Shown here: piece after piece, positions 8,725 through 17,165 of the stretch
Layout of the letters: every line of letters begins with the position of its first letter
Numbering within the stretch: the first letter of the stretch is position 1
Source: Actinomarinicola tropica
Lineage (GTDB): Bacteria > Actinomycetota > Acidimicrobiia > Acidimicrobiales > SKKL01
DNA length: 64,000 nt
Assembly: GCF_009650215.1 (NCBI RefSeq)
Contig: NZ_CP045851.1
Location: 434,001-498,000, forward strand
Reading direction: 5' to 3'
Made by a program: the position numbers and the translations under genes
Notes under the pieces: generated by a model
Databases searched by the model: none
What the model saw: only the letters and a program-made list of their open reading frames with translations
Told to the model about the DNA's origin: nothing

Positions 8725-9705
8725 TCAGTGGGTGACGGCGCGCAGCGACGCCAACCGGTCGAGCTCGCGCTCGGCGTCCTCGACGAAGCGGTGGACCAGC
8801 TCGCCGGCGGGCACGACCTCGTGGATGCCGCCGAGGGCTTGGCCGGCGGCGTAGCACTCCTTGGACGGGTCGATCCCCTCCGTGTCGGGCGGCGCCCCGA
8901 GGTGCATGGCGCCGTCGCCCATCGACCGGCCGATCTGCTCGGGGAAGCGGGCGAGCTCCTCGGGGTGCTCCTCGAAGTACTGCGTGTACTCGTTACGCAT
9001 GGCGCGCAGCGTCTTGCCGGTGTAGGCCCGGGTGATGACGGTGTCGTCGTCGCGTCCGCCGACCAGCGCCTCGCGGTAGCCGGAGACGACGTGGGCCTCG
9101 GGCGTGGCGATGAAGCGGGTGCCGACCCACACCCCGTCGGCGCCGAGCGCGAGCGCGGCGGCGAGCCCGCGGCCGTCGAAGATCCCGCCGGCGGCCACCA
9201 CGGGCACCCGGTCGCCGACGGCGTCGACGATCTGGGGGACGAGCGGCATCGTCGCGACGGTGCCGGTGTGGCCGCCACCCTCGGTGCCCTGGGCGATCAC
9301 GATGTCGCAGCCGGCCTCGACCGCGGCCTCGGCGTGGCGCACCTTCCCGCACATGTTGGCGACGAGGACGCCGGCGCGGTGGCACTGGTCGACCACCTCG
9401 CGGGGGACGCCGAGCCCGGCGACGAAGAGCGTGGCCCCGCCGGCGATGATGGCGTCGACCTGCTCGGCCATGCCGCCGGGCAGGGCGGTGAGCAGGTCGA
9501 CCCCGAAGGGGGCGTCGGTGCGCTCGCGCACCTGGGCGATCTCGACCTTCATCTTCTCGAGGCCGAGCGGGGCGGCGCCGAGGGTGCCGAAGCCGCCGGC
9601 GGCGCTCACCGCGGCGACGAGCTCGGCGTAGGACACGCCGCCCATCCCGGCCAGCATCACGGGGTGCTCGCAATCGAGCAGGTCGGTCAGTCGGGTGTGG
9701 ATCAT
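8725..9705 (-). CDS. Nitronate monooxygenase / 2-nitropropane dioxygenase family flavoprotein
   Basis: FMN-dependent TIM-barrel protein of 326 residues. Visible family signatures are the N-terminal GMGGVSYAELVAAVSAAGG, the FMN-phosphate loop region GTEGGGHTG and VAAGGIFDGRGLAAALALG followed by GVWVGTRF. Members oxidise nitronates, but relatives in lipid-degradation clusters often act as enoyl reductases or have unknown roles. Here the neighbours are an acyl-CoA dehydrogenase downstream and a DUF35/Ltp pair upstream, so a redox step in CoA-ester catabolism is more likely than nitroalkane detoxification. Start ATG 9705; the longer frame to 10233 overlaps the DUF35 gene and is not used. Family firm, reaction open. 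Confidence 0.88.
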   Translation of the reverse strand: MIHTRLTDLLDCEHPVMLAGMGGVSYAELVAAVSAAGGFGTLGAAPLGLEKMKVEIAQVRERTDAPFGVDLLTALPGGMAEQVDAIIAGGATLFVAGLGVPREVVDQCHRAGVLVANMCGKVRHAEAAVEAGCDIVIAQGTEGGGHTGTVATMPLVPQIVDAVGDRVPVVAAGGIFDGRGLAAALALGADGVWVGTRFIATPEAHVVSGYREALVGGRDDDTVITRAYTGKTLRAMRNEYTQYFEEHPEELARFPEQIGRSMGDGAMHLGAPPDTEGIDPSKECYAAGQALGGIHEVVPAGELVHRFVEDAERELDRLASLRAVTH

Positions 9706-9743
9706 GGTGCTGCGACGGCGGGCCGTCGTCCTCCCTCGGGGGT

Positions 9744-10157
9744 TCAGGCGGTGGCGGGGCCGGGTTCGGCCCACACCAGCGCGAAGTCGTCGGAGCGGCG
9801 CTCGATGGCGCACCGCACGCGGGTGCCGACACCGACGGAGGCGGGCGCCGAACGGGTGGCGGCGAGCAGGCGGGGTCCCTCGTCGAGCTCGACGACGAGC
9901 GTCGCGAACGGGGCGTCGGCCTGCCAGCCCGGGTCCATGCTGCGGTGGCTCACGGCCAGGGACACCACGACGCCGGTGCCGGCGACGGGCTCGAAGCTGG
10001 ACTCCGGGCTGTAGCAGGCGGCGCAGAACCGGCGGGGCGGGTGGCGCCAGCGCCCGCAGCCGTCGCACCGCTGGATCGTGAGGGCGTCGGCGGCGAGGCA
10101 GGCGTGGTGCCAGTCGAGCATCAGCCACTCGGGCTTGGGGACGAAGGTACCGGTCAC
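9744..10157 (-). CDS. DUF35 zinc-ribbon/OB-fold partner of Ltp
   Basis: 137-residue protein with a rubredoxin-like zinc ribbon (Cys31, Cys34, Cys45, Cys48 in CDGC...CAAC) followed by an OB-fold strand set. In steroid side-chain degradation DUF35 domains (as in ChsH2) bind Ltp proteins and are needed for their aldolase activity. Its start overlaps the stop of the Ltp gene at 10154-11356 by four bases (ATGA), which implies coupled translation and a stoichiometric complex. No enzymatic residues of its own are expected. A second DUF35/Ltp pair lies at 18736-20331. Partner assignment is inference from the overlap and from the known ChsH2-Ltp2 precedent. Confidence 0.9.
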   Translation of the reverse strand: MTGTFVPKPEWLMLDWHHACLAADALTIQRCDGCGRWRHPPRRFCAACYSPESSFEPVAGTGVVVSLAVSHRSMDPGWQADAPFATLVVELDEGPRLLAATRSAPASVGVGTRVRCAIERRSDDFALVWAEPGPATA

Positions 10158-11356
10158 CGGTCGACCCCGAGGATGGCCACACTGCCGTCGCCGAGGTCGC
10201 CGTAGCCGGTGACGAGGGCCAGCTCGGCCCCACTCACCTGGGCCTCGCCGGCCTCGCCACGCAGCTGGCGCGTGGCCTCGACCAGGTGGTTCAGGCCCCA
10301 GCAGTGGCCCTGAGAGAGCAGCCCGCCGTGGGTGTTCATCGGGAACCGCCCCTCCAGCGAGATGTTCCCGTCGGCGACGAAGTCGGCGGCGCCGCCGGGC
10401 TCGGCGTACCCTAGCGCCTCGAGCTGGAGCAGCACGACGTAGGTGAAGCAGTCGTAGATCTCGAGGACGTCGATGTCCTGCGGGCCCACGCCGGCCCGGG
10501 CGAACGCCCGGGGCGCGGCCCGGTGGATCCCGAGCTCGAGCAGGTCGGCCCGGCCGACGATCTCGTCCGCCGGCTGCGGGTGCCCCTCCGCGCCGGCGAG
10601 GTACACGACCGGCGCGTGGGGCAGGTCGCGGGCCCGCTCGAGGGAGGTGACGACCACGGCCGCCGCGCAGTCGGTCTCCAGGCAGCAGTCGTACTTGCGC
10701 AGCGGCTCCGCAATGTACGGGGCGGCATCGTACTCCTCGCGGCTGAGCGGACGGCCCCGCATCATCGCCTTCCCGTTCCGCTGCGCGTGCTCGCGGCAGG
10801 TGAGGGCGACGGCGGCGGCGCCGTCGGCGGGCACGCCGTACCGCTCGACGTAGTGCCGCAGGTAGAGGCTGTAGTGCTGGGCCGCCGACATGAGGCCGTA
10901 GGGGGCGTAGAGGTTGCGCACCGTCTCGCCCATCGGGCCCAGGTTCATGGTGCGCTTCGTCGGCCTCGCGTCGGGCTTGGGGCGCAACGCCGAGTAGCCG
11001 TTCCAGCCGAGGGTGACGAGCACCGCGTCGGCGAGTCCGGCATCGACGGCCATGGCCGCGGTCTGGAGCGAGGCGGTGGGCGAGGCGCCGCCCATCAGCA
11101 CGCTGACGTGGTAGGCGACGTCGGGCACCCCGAGGTTGGCGGCGATCTCCTCAGTGCTCATGAAGCCGGGCGGCGGGATGATGCCGTCGATGTCTGCGGG
11201 GGCGAGGCCGGCGTCGACGATGGCGGCCATCGATGCGTCGAGGATGAGGTCGCAGACGTGGCGGTCGGAGGCCCGGACGTAGTCCGTCTCACCGACGCCC
11301 ACGATGGCGGTGGACCCCCACGGGCCTCGACCTCCCGGGGCACCTGCGGCTGGCAT
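10154..11356 (-). CDS. Ltp2-like thiolase-fold aldolase
   Basis: 400-residue thiolase-superfamily protein. It begins [13 protein letters not shown] and carries [16 protein letters not shown] where thiolases hold the nucleophilic Cys; no Cys is present at that site. Conserved Ltp-type elements are [16 protein letters not shown] and the C-terminal [14 protein letters not shown]. In Ltp2 of steroid degraders such proteins cleave beta-hydroxyacyl-CoA side chains by a retro-aldol reaction together with a DUF35 partner, here encoded by the overlapping downstream gene. Start ATG 11356; a P450 gene is divergent with 127 bases between. The aldolase assignment is inference from missing Cys and context; thiolase activity is not excluded. 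Confidence 0.87.
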   Translation of the reverse strand: MPAAGAPGGRGPWGSTAIVGVGETDYVRASDRHVCDLILDASMAAIVDAGLAPADIDGIIPPPGFMSTEEIAANLGVPDVAYHVSVLMGGASPTASLQTAAMAVDAGLADAVLVTLGWNGYSALRPKPDARPTKRTMNLGPMGETVRNLYAPYGLMSAAQHYSLYLRHYVERYGVPADGAAAVALTCREHAQRNGKAMMRGRPLSREEYDAAPYIAEPLRKYDCCLETDCAAAVVVTSLERARDLPHAPVVYLAGAEGHPQPADEIVGRADLLELGIHRAAPRAFARAGVGPQDIDVLEIYDCFTYVVLLQLEALGYAEPGGAADFVADGNISLEGRFPMNTHGGLLSQGHCWGLNHLVEATRQLRGEAGEAQVSGAELALVTGYGDLGDGSVAILGVDR

Positions 11357-11483
11357 GCGACTTCCCCTCCGGTGCTGTGGTGCGTTGTGCGACGGATTCT
11401 GTCATGTGTTTCGCCAGGAGACAACTCGGCGCTACTGTTGTACCGATCGCCTGATCCGCGCCGCGGCCACCCTGGAGGAAGCC
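11357..11483. promoter_or_regulatory. Divergent promoter region, Ltp operon / P450
   Basis: The only spacer between a minus-strand Ltp-DUF35 operon and a plus-strand P450 gene, so it must hold promoters for both unless the operons start elsewhere. A GGAGGAA ribosome-binding site for the P450 lies at 11474-11480. A loose ACAAC/GTTGT inverted pair separated by 12 bases is present but too short to call an operator. Confidence 0.45.
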
Positions 11484-12707
11484 ATGACCGCCACTGATCC
11501 TCGTTCCGAGGTCCGAGACTGGTCCACGGACTTCGACATCCTCGACCCCGACTACGTCGCCGACCCGGCGCCGGTGTGGGCCGAGCTGCGGGAGCGCTGC
11601 CCGATCGCCCACACCGACCGGTACGGGTCCACGTGGCTGCCCACCCGGTACAACGACTTGGCCGCCATCGCCCACGACGTCGAGCACTTCTCGTCGCGGG
11701 ACATCGCCGTCATCACCCCGGGCCGCGAGCTCAACCCGGAGGCGGCGATCATGCTGATCGCGCCGCCCATCACGTCGGACCCGCCGGTGCACACCTGGGC
11801 CCGCCGCATGCTGCTGCCCCGCTTCGGGCCGAGCCGCATCGAGGAGCTCACCCCCATCACCCACGCCCTCGCCGACGAGCTCATCGACGGCTTCGCCGCC
11901 ACCGGACGCGCCGACGCGGCCCAGGACTACGCCCAGCACATCCCGGTGCGGGTCATCGCACGGATGCTTGGCGTGCCCCTCGAGGACGAGGACATCTTCA
12001 CCAGCTGGGCGGTCACCATCCTCCAGCAGGGCTTCCAGAACATCCAGGGTGCCACCGACGCCGTCTTGGAGGTCATCGACTACTTCGGAGCCAAGCTCGA
12101 CGAGCGCGAGCGGGTGCCGGAGAGGGAGCGACCCGACGACCTCATCACCATGCTGGTGGAGGCTCGCCACGAGGGAGACCCGCTGGACGATCGCCACCGC
12201 ATCGGCAGCTGCTTCTTGTTGCTGCTGGCCGGCATCGACACCACATGGAGTTCGATCGGCTCGGGGCTGTACCACCTGGCCTCGCGCCCGCAGGACCAGG
12301 CGCGGCTGCGGGCCGAGCCCGAGCTGATGACCTCGGCGATCGAGGAGATCCTGCGCTTCTACAGCCCGGTCACCATGGCCCGCTACGTGGCCGAGGACAC
12401 CGAGTTCAACGGGTGCCCGATGCGCAAGGGCGACAAGATCCTCATGGCGTTCCCCGCCGGCAACCGCGACCCCGAGCACTTCGACCGCCCCGACGAGTTC
12501 GTCATCGACCGCCAGCGCAACCGGCACTTCGCGTTCGGTTCCGGCATCCACCGCTGCCTCGGCTCGAACCTGGCCCGCATGGAGCTACGGGTGGCGATCG
12601 AGCGCTTCCTCGACCGCATCCCCACCTTCGAGCTTGCCGACCCGGGAGCGGTCACCTGGAGCGGCGGCCAGGTGCGGGGCCCGCGCTCCGTGTCGGTGCG
12701 CTGGTAG
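11484..12707 (+). CDS. Cytochrome P450, paralogue of the 2497-3714 gene
   Basis: 407-residue soluble P450. The I-helix motif AGIDTTW, the ExxR motif in EEILRFY and the heme loop FAFGSGIHRCLGSNLAR are all present. It matches the first P450 through most of its length (DWSTDFDI, ERCPIA, YAQHIPVR, FPAGNRDPEHF), indicating duplication within the cluster, and both stand next to Ltp and FadE genes. Start ATG 11484 follows GGAGGAA by three bases. The carboxymuconolactone-decarboxylase-like gene follows 28 bases downstream. Likely role is hydroxylation of the same class of hydrophobic substrate; no redox partner genes are nearby. Confidence 0.94.
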   Translation: MTATDPRSEVRDWSTDFDILDPDYVADPAPVWAELRERCPIAHTDRYGSTWLPTRYNDLAAIAHDVEHFSSRDIAVITPGRELNPEAAIMLIAPPITSDPPVHTWARRMLLPRFGPSRIEELTPITHALADELIDGFAATGRADAAQDYAQHIPVRVIARMLGVPLEDEDIFTSWAVTILQQGFQNIQGATDAVLEVIDYFGAKLDERERVPERERPDDLITMLVEARHEGDPLDDRHRIGSCFLLLLAGIDTTWSSIGSGLYHLASRPQDQARLRAEPELMTSAIEEILRFYSPVTMARYVAEDTEFNGCPMRKGDKILMAFPAGNRDPEHFDRPDEFVIDRQRNRHFAFGSGIHRCLGSNLARMELRVAIERFLDRIPTFELADPGAVTWSGGQVRGPRSVSVRW

Positions 12708-12735
12708 ACCGGCGCCCGACGGAGGGGGAGTGACC

Positions 12736-13344
12736 ATGATGATGCCGCCGGACGCCCGGATCCCGATGCTCGACGCCGACGACGCCCGGGCAGCTGCCGC
12801 CCGGGTCGGGGTGCCCGAGAGCATGGCCGACCTGTCCGTGTTCAAGGTGCTCCTTCGCCACGAGGACCTGGCGGCGCGAGTGAACGGGCTGCTCCACCAG
12901 CTGCTGTGGAACGGCACGCTCGACGCCCGCCTGCGTGAGCTGGTCATCATGCGCATCGGCTGGTGTCAGGGCTCGATGTACGAGTGGACCCAGCACTGGC
13001 GGGTCGCCCGCATGCTCGAGATCCCCGAGGACGACCTCGTCGCCGTGCGCGACTGGAAGGCCAGCGATCGCCTGAGCCGCGCCGACCGCGCCGTGCTCGC
13101 CGCCACCGATGAGACCCTCGGCGCCGGAGCCATCAGCACCGCGACGTGGGCCGAGCTGGAGGCCACCGTCCCCGACGAGAAGGCCCGGATCGAGGTGGTG
13201 ATCGCCATCGCCAACTGGTCGATGTTCGCCCAGCTGCTCCGGTCGCTCGAGGTGCCGCTCGAGGAGGGCGTCGACCCCTGGCCCCCAGACGGTGCCGTGC
13301 CCGAGCCGGCCCGGACACCGGTGCGCAGCGAGTTGGAGCTCTGA
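12736..13344 (+). CDS. Carboxymuconolactone decarboxylase / AhpD-like protein
   Basis: 202-residue all-helical protein of the CMD/AhpD family, recognised by LRELVIMRIGWCQGSMYEWTQH. The AhpD redox CxxC motif is not complete: only one Cys is present before the EWTQH histidine, so peroxidase-reductant activity is unlikely. Such single-Cys members accompany many degradation operons, often with unknown function. ATG 12736 is chosen because GGAGGGGGAG ends five bases before it; GTG 12730 is too close to that box. It follows the P450 by 28 bases and is probably co-transcribed. Role not assigned. Confidence 0.82.
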   Translation: MMMPPDARIPMLDADDARAAAARVGVPESMADLSVFKVLLRHEDLAARVNGLLHQLLWNGTLDARLRELVIMRIGWCQGSMYEWTQHWRVARMLEIPEDDLVAVRDWKASDRLSRADRAVLAATDETLGAGAISTATWAELEATVPDEKARIEVVIAIANWSMFAQLLRSLEVPLEEGVDPWPPDGAVPEPARTPVRSELEL

Positions 13345-13426
13345 TCGCGGCATCCCGCTCCGTGCGTGCTCTTCCGTGGCGGCTGGGGTACGTTCCGCTC
13401 CGTCCAGCGGTGAGGCAGGGGAGCCG

Positions 13427-15466
13427 ATGGTCCGCATGACGAGCCAGGAGCGCGACCGCCACGTCGATCTGGTGGAGCAGGCGTGCCACCAGCTTCGAGC
13501 GGCCGTCGGCGCCGAGCGGGTGTCGATCTGGGTCCTCGACGACCACGGCCGGGCCATCTCACCGCTGGTGTCGGTCGGCCCGTCGGCGCCCGCGTCGAAC
13601 GTGGCCCGCCGGTGGTCCCGCTACCCGCTGGAGCACATCGGCCCGTTCCGCGACGCCGTGTCCACGAGGGCGCCGGTGCTGCTCCGCGACCTGGCCGCGG
13701 CCGACGTGCCCCCCGGCCTGGGCGAGGACTTCGCCATCACCTCGGCGTGGACGACGGCGCTCGAGGTGGGCGGCGAGGTGCTCGGCGTGGTGGTCGTCGA
13801 GCCCGGTGACGCCGGTGAGCGGGTCGACGGCTCCCCCTGGATCGATGCGCTCGCCCGATCGCTCAGCGCGGCGCGGGGCTGGTACCTGGCCGACCGGCGC
13901 AAGGCCGAGCTCGACCTGCTCCTCGACCTGACCCGGGCCGCGTCGGCGACCGACGATGACGGCGGCGCCATCGCCCACCTGTGCCAGCGCCTCGCCGCCA
14001 GCCTCGGCGTTCGGCGCGCGTGCCTGTTCGTCATCGACGACGGCGCGCTGGTGAGCGCCGAGGCCCACTTCGCCGACGGCCGCCGGGATCCGGAGCTGAT
14101 CCGCGCCTTCCTCACCGAATCCGTGCTGCCCGCCCTGCTCACCGAAGCGGCCCGCCTCTGGCACACGGTCGTGATCAACCAGGGAGCGCGCGACTCCCTC
14201 GGCGATTGGGCCGACCGGTTCGAGATCGGCTCGGGCGTGGCCGTCCCCATCGGCACGCGCGCGGAGCCGCTCGGCGTGTTCACCCTGGACGACGCCGAGG
14301 AGCGGCGCTTCGGCCCCCGACTGGTGAGCCTCGCCGAGGCGGCCGCCACGCAGTTCGCGCTCCTGTACGAACGGGCACGGTTGCTGGACGAGCAGGCCCG
14401 CACCGCCCGGGCCGGCGAGGCCGTCCGACGCCTCCTGCGGGAGGGCACCCGCGCCGTCACCGCCGAGGCGGCGGTCGAGGTCGTCGCCCGAGTCGGGCTG
14501 GAGGCCCTCGAGGCCGAGCACGCCACCGCGCTGCTGTTCGACGGCGACGGCACCATCGAGGACGTCCACACCGTGGGCATCCCTGCGCCGTTCGACGAGG
14601 AGGTCCGGCGGCGGTGCCTCGGCCTGCGCGTCGGTGACCTGGCGCTCGGTCGCACGGTCAGGGAGCGGCGCCGTCCGGTCGCGGTGGACGACGCGCGTAA
14701 CAGCGGGATGCTCCCCGCCGAGCTGTTCGACGGCATCCCGGCGCGTTCCTACGTGGCGATCCCCCTCTCGGCCGGCGAGACCCTGCGCGGCGGCGTGATC
14801 TACAGCACCAGCACCCGCCGGCGCCGCTGGTCCGAGGCCGACCGCCACCTGGTCGAGCAGCTCGTCCTCGAGTGCGACCTCATCATGGAGAACGCCGTCC
14901 TGCGCGAGGCCGAGGCCGGACGGTCCGAGCAGCTGGCGCACCTGGCCATGCACGACGTCCTCACCGGGCTGCCCAACCGGGTGCTGCTCGAGGACCGCCT
15001 CGACGCCGCCCTCCGGGCCGCGGCCCGCACCGGGACCCGGGTGGGCGTCCTCTTCGTCGACCTCCGACGGTTCAAGGACGTCAACGACCGCTTCGGCCAC
15101 GACGCCGGCGACGCCGCCCTCGCCCAGCTCGCCGCCCGCTTCGTCGATCTGGTGCGGCCGAACGACACCGTCGGGCGCCTGGCCGGCGACGAGTTCCTGG
15201 TCGTCCTCCCCGACGTGTGCGCCGAGGCGCTGGCCGGCGTGGCCGAGCGCATCTGCGTCGCCGCCGACGAGCCGGTCGAGGTGGGCGGCCACCACCTCCG
15301 GGTCGGCGCGAGCGTGGGTGCGGCCATCGGCGGCCCGGGCACCCCACCCGACGAGCTCATCCGGGCCGCCGACGGTGCCATGTACGTGGTGAAGCGCCAG
15401 ACCGGCACCGGATGGGGCGTGGCCGACGAGCTCGCCGGCTCCGCCGGCTCCCCGGGCGCCGGCTGA
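13427..15466 (+). CDS. Three-GAF GGDEF diguanylate cyclase-like sensor
   Basis: 679-residue signalling protein without transmembrane segments. Three successive GAF-like domains (about residues 10-170, 180-325 and 340-495) precede a GGDEF domain from about 505 to 665. The domain has VLTGLPNRVLLEDRL, FVDLRRFKDVNDRFGHDAGD and the active-site loop GRLAGDEF, i.e. AGDEF in place of GGDEF, a substitution tolerated in many active enzymes. It would make or formerly made c-di-GMP under control of small ligands or cofactors in the GAF domains. It lies 82 bases after the AhpD-like gene and converges on a FadD gene. Why a c-di-GMP protein sits in this catabolic region is unclear; it may sense a pathway metabolite. 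ATG 13427 follows a GGCAGGGGAG box. Confidence 0.9.
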   Translation: MVRMTSQERDRHVDLVEQACHQLRAAVGAERVSIWVLDDHGRAISPLVSVGPSAPASNVARRWSRYPLEHIGPFRDAVSTRAPVLLRDLAAADVPPGLGEDFAITSAWTTALEVGGEVLGVVVVEPGDAGERVDGSPWIDALARSLSAARGWYLADRRKAELDLLLDLTRAASATDDDGGAIAHLCQRLAASLGVRRACLFVIDDGALVSAEAHFADGRRDPELIRAFLTESVLPALLTEAARLWHTVVINQGARDSLGDWADRFEIGSGVAVPIGTRAEPLGVFTLDDAEERRFGPRLVSLAEAAATQFALLYERARLLDEQARTARAGEAVRRLLREGTRAVTAEAAVEVVARVGLEALEAEHATALLFDGDGTIEDVHTVGIPAPFDEEVRRRCLGLRVGDLALGRTVRERRRPVAVDDARNSGMLPAELFDGIPARSYVAIPLSAGETLRGGVIYSTSTRRRRWSEADRHLVEQLVLECDLIMENAVLREAEAGRSEQLAHLAMHDVLTGLPNRVLLEDRLDAALRAAARTGTRVGVLFVDLRRFKDVNDRFGHDAGDAALAQLAARFVDLVRPNDTVGRLAGDEFLVVLPDVCAEALAGVAERICVAADEPVEVGGHHLRVGASVGAAIGGPGTPPDELIRAADGAMYVVKRQTGTGWGVADELAGSAGSPGAG

Positions 15467-15492
15467 GCGACGCCCGGGGAGTGGTGGCCCGG

Positions 15493-17088
15493 TCAGGCCG
15501 TGGCCGTGGCGTGCTCTTTCAGGCGCTTGTAGTCGACCTTGCCGTTGGGGGCGCGGCCGATGGTGTCGACGGTGATCACCCGGCGGGGTGCTTTGTAGGC
15601 GGCGAGGCGCTCGCGGACGTGGTCGATGATCTCCTGCTCGGCGGGGGCGTCGGCCTTCGGCTCGACGACGGCGACGATCATCTCCCCGAACCGCTCGTGG
15701 GGCACGCCGACCACCACGGCGTCGCGCACGGCGCCGTGGGTCTTGATCGCCTCCTCGACCTCCTCGGGGAAGACCTTCTCGCCGCCGGTGTTGATGCACA
15801 CCGATCCCCGGCCGAGGACCGTGACCCTGCCGTCCTCCTCGAGCACGGCGTAGTCGCCCGGGCAGGAGTAGCGCTTGCCGTCGACGGTGATGAAGGTGCG
15901 CGCCGACTTCTCTGGGTCCTTGTAGTAGCCGATCGGCTGGCGGCCGCCGACGGCCAGGCGGCCCATGACGCCGGGCTCGGTGATCCGCTGGTCCTGCTCG
16001 TCGACCACGATCGTGTTCAGGCCGGGCTCGAACTTGGCGGTCTTGGCCGCCTCCCCGCCGCCGGACACCGACTGGCCCATGCCGAGGGCCTCGGACGACG
16101 AGAAGGCGTCCATGAGGAACATCTGCGGGTTGTGGCGCAGCAGGCCCTGCTTGGTCCCCTCGCTCCACATGACGCCGGAGGAGGTCATGGCCATGAGGGA
16201 CGACAGGTCCCAGCGGCCCTCGTTGGCGTCGAGGGCGCCGAGGATCGGCTTGGCGAAGGCGTCGCCGACGATGGCGATGGCGTTCACGCCCTTGGCCTCG
16301 ACCTCGTCGAGGAGCTCCTCGGGGGAGAAGTGGCGGCTGGGGAGCAGCACGATGCACCCACCGGCGGAGAGCACCGAGAAGGTGGTGAAGGCGCCGGTGC
16401 CGTGCATGAGCGGGCAGGCGGGCATGCCGACCGCGCCGGGGTTCTCGAACATCGTGTCGAGCACGGCCGGGTCGCGCTCCTCTGGGAGGGGGGTCCCCAG
16501 GGTGCCGCACAGGATGATGACCAGGTCGTCCTGGCGCCACATCACGCCCTTGGGCATGCCGGTGGTCCCGCCGGTGTAGAGCATGTAGAGGTCGTCGCCG
16601 TCGCGCCCGTGGTCGGGGATGACCCGCTCGGTCTGGCGGGTGGCGGCGTCCTCGTACGGCGTGGCCCACTCGGGGCAGGGGCCGGTGCCGTCGTCGACCC
16701 ACAGCCAGGTCTGCACCTTCGGCACCCGCTCGCGGATGGCCTCGATGGTCTCGACGAAGCAGCCGTGGAACACGACGGCCACCGCATCGGCGTTGTCCCA
16801 CAGGTAGACGAGCTCGTCCTTGGTGTAGCGGTAGTTGGTGTTGACGGGGACGAGCGACGCCTTGAAGCAGGCGAACACCGTCTCGAGGTACTCGGGGCAG
16901 TTGTAGAGGTACTGCACGACCTTGTCCTGCTTGCCGGCACCGGCGTTGAGCAGGGTGCGGGCGATGCCGTCAGCCCGGCGGTCGGCCTCGCTCCACGTGA
17001 CCGTCCGGTCACCTTGCTTGGCGAAGGGTGCGTCGGGCAGGTGGTCGGCCGCAGCCTCCCAGATCTCGGCGAAGTTCCAACCGGGCAT
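15493..17088 (-). CDS. FadD19-like acyl-CoA synthetase
   Basis: 531-residue adenylate-forming enzyme. It has the variant A3 motif YTGGTTGMPKGVMW, FSSSEALG in the A5 region, the INTGGEKVFPEEVEEA block and the C-terminal Lys in PNGKVDYKR. The YTGGTTGMPKGVMW form is the one I associate with steroid-side-chain-activating FadD19-type enzymes. It groups with the synthetases at 35709-37332 and 40903-42531. Start ATG 17088 with a GGAG nine bases upstream. It follows another FadD gene by 77 bases on the same strand and is probably in one operon with it and the DUF35/Ltp pair upstream. Steroid- or terpenoid-acid specificity is an inference from the motif. Confidence 0.92.
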   Translation of the reverse strand: MPGWNFAEIWEAAADHLPDAPFAKQGDRTVTWSEADRRADGIARTLLNAGAGKQDKVVQYLYNCPEYLETVFACFKASLVPVNTNYRYTKDELVYLWDNADAVAVVFHGCFVETIEAIRERVPKVQTWLWVDDGTGPCPEWATPYEDAATRQTERVIPDHGRDGDDLYMLYTGGTTGMPKGVMWRQDDLVIILCGTLGTPLPEERDPAVLDTMFENPGAVGMPACPLMHGTGAFTTFSVLSAGGCIVLLPSRHFSPEELLDEVEAKGVNAIAIVGDAFAKPILGALDANEGRWDLSSLMAMTSSGVMWSEGTKQGLLRHNPQMFLMDAFSSSEALGMGQSVSGGGEAAKTAKFEPGLNTIVVDEQDQRITEPGVMGRLAVGGRQPIGYYKDPEKSARTFITVDGKRYSCPGDYAVLEEDGRVTVLGRGSVCINTGGEKVFPEEVEEAIKTHGAVRDAVVVGVPHERFGEMIVAVVEPKADAPAEQEIIDHVRERLAAYKAPRRVITVDTIGRAPNGKVDYKRLKEHATATA

Positions 17089-17165
17089 GTCGGGTCGCTC
17101 CAGGGTCTCGGGTGTCGGATGTGGTGTGAACGGTCGGCGCGGCGGCGGGGCCGCCGTGGCCGGTG

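Noticed and set aside
7420-10014. Plus-strand frame of about 860 codons over the FadE and nitronate monooxygenase genes
   Set aside because: Gly/Val/His-rich antisense translation without any recognisable motif; the minus-strand genes explain the region.
11357-11483. ACAAC-N12-GTTGT pair as an operator for the P450
   Set aside because: Arms of five bases with a long spacer occur often by chance, and no second copy was found.
13559-16801. Very long minus-strand open frame (over 1,000 codons) across the GGDEF and FadD genes
   Set aside because: Low-complexity Arg/Gly/Ala translation antisense to clear genes; such frames are expected at this GC content. The real genes have motifs and good starts.
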